From: Gammaproteobacteria bacterium
Lineage (GTDB): Bacteria > Pseudomonadota > Gammaproteobacteria > GRL18
Direction of reading: 5' to 3'
Assembly: GCA_016744995.1 (NCBI GenBank)
Contig: JADGDG010000002.1
Location: forward strand, 62,001 to 126,000
DNA length: 64,000 bases
Shown in pieces: positions 63,846-64,000 of the stretch. Positions within the stretch are counted from its first letter, which is position 1; each line of letters starts with the position of its first letter. The translations under genes and the position numbers were made by a program. The notes beneath the pieces are model-generated. The model made no database searches and was not told the DNA's origin. It saw only the letters and a program-made list of their open reading frames with translations.

Positions 63846-64000
63846 ATGACACTTTATGATATCAAGCCGCAGTTTCAATCTTTTTTACGTCCATTAGTAA
63901 GGAGTCTTGCTGATAAAGGTATCACAGCTAATCAGGTTACCCTGTCTGCGGCAATCGGATCAGTTGCTATTGGTATATTGTTGTTTCTATTCCAAAAACA
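63846..64000 (+). CDS. CDP-alcohol phosphatidyltransferase (partial, C-terminus outside window)
   Basis: Only the first 51 codons are in the window. The start MTLYDIKPQFQSFLRPLVR and the following GITANQVTLSAAIGSVAIGILLF segment, with the first transmembrane helix, are typical of the CDP-alcohol phosphatidyltransferase family that makes phospholipids in the inner membrane. The catalytic DG..AR motif lies beyond the edge, so the exact product (phosphatidylglycerophosphate, phosphatidylcholine or other) is not known. The start follows a GAAGAG-like site. Confidence 0.7.
   Translation, partial: MTLYDIKPQFQSFLRPLVRSLADKGITANQVTLSAAIGSVAIGILLFLFQK

Overview
The window looks like a chromosomal segment of an AT-rich, free-living gammaproteobacterium that oxidises reduced sulfur. 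Three lines of sequence support this. The core gene order follows the gammaproteobacterial pattern known from Escherichia and Pseudomonas: rnhA-yafS-gloB-mltD, gyrA-serC-pheA-hisC-tyrA-aroA-cmk-ihfB-lapA-lapB-pyrF, mtnA-mtaD-ubiG-mupP, trpF-trpB-trpA-accD-folC-SPOR-cvpA-purF, and MFS-aroC-prmB. A soxX-soxA pair encodes the c-type cytochrome that starts thiosulfate oxidation. PEP-CTERM/exosortase substrates and hopanoid-type squalene genes also fit an environmental gammaproteobacterium. I cannot name the genus from sequence alone.

Layout. 1-3841: rnhA (cut by the window edge), a YafS-like methyltransferase, gloB and mltD. 3842-7980: a 2Fe-2S ferredoxin, then a TRAP transporter with a TatT lipoprotein (tatT-dctP-dctQ-dctM). 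8071-12942: a diguanylate cyclase with two receiver domains and several small or unknown genes (a Cys-rich protein, a stand-alone CcmI-type domain, a rhodanese, a pterin dehydratase, membrane proteins). 13050-27842 (minus strand): a long aromatic amino acid, serine and nucleotide block from gyrA to pyrF, with two genes inserted between tyrA and aroA and with rpsA missing between cmk and ihfB. 28028-32307: mtnA, divergent mtaD-ubiG-mupP, and a small YtxH-like protein. 32464-37832: squalene synthesis genes hpnC, hpnD and hpnE, interrupted by a membrane protein that joins a dCache-like sensor to an AlbA_2 domain. 37934-46626: yciK, then the minus-strand purF-to-trpF block. 46821-49101: soxX-soxA and a DUF3179 protein. 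49234-55610: an unknown protein, an MFS transporter, aroC, a PhoPQ-like two-component pair and prmB. 55862-60655: the TPR protein PrsT and two PEP-CTERM secreted proteins. 60853-64000: a GYF_2/pentapeptide membrane protein, FliK-like and FlhB-C-like flagellar proteins, and the start of a CDP-alcohol phosphatidyltransferase.

How parts work together. The gyrA-to-pyrF block covers serine, prephenate, tyrosine, phenylalanine and histidine steps plus chorismate precursors; aroC lies further along, and trpFBA closes the tryptophan branch. HpnD, HpnC and HpnE together convert farnesyl diphosphate to squalene, but no squalene-hopene cyclase is in the window. SoxXA would load thiosulfate onto SoxYZ, which must be encoded elsewhere. 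PrsT and the two PEP-CTERM proteins belong to an exosortase system whose other parts are also elsewhere; both PEP-CTERM genes carry sigma-54-like promoters at nearly the same distance from the start codon.

Most notable signals: the missing rpsA; the paired sigma-54-like promoters; a four-stem inverted-repeat element followed by a terminator-like hairpin in the serC leader (24892-25108); the dCache-AlbA_2 protein; and twin palindromes around a strong promoter and terminator ahead of the last gene. I saw no tRNA, rRNA, CRISPR array, insertion sequence or prophage.
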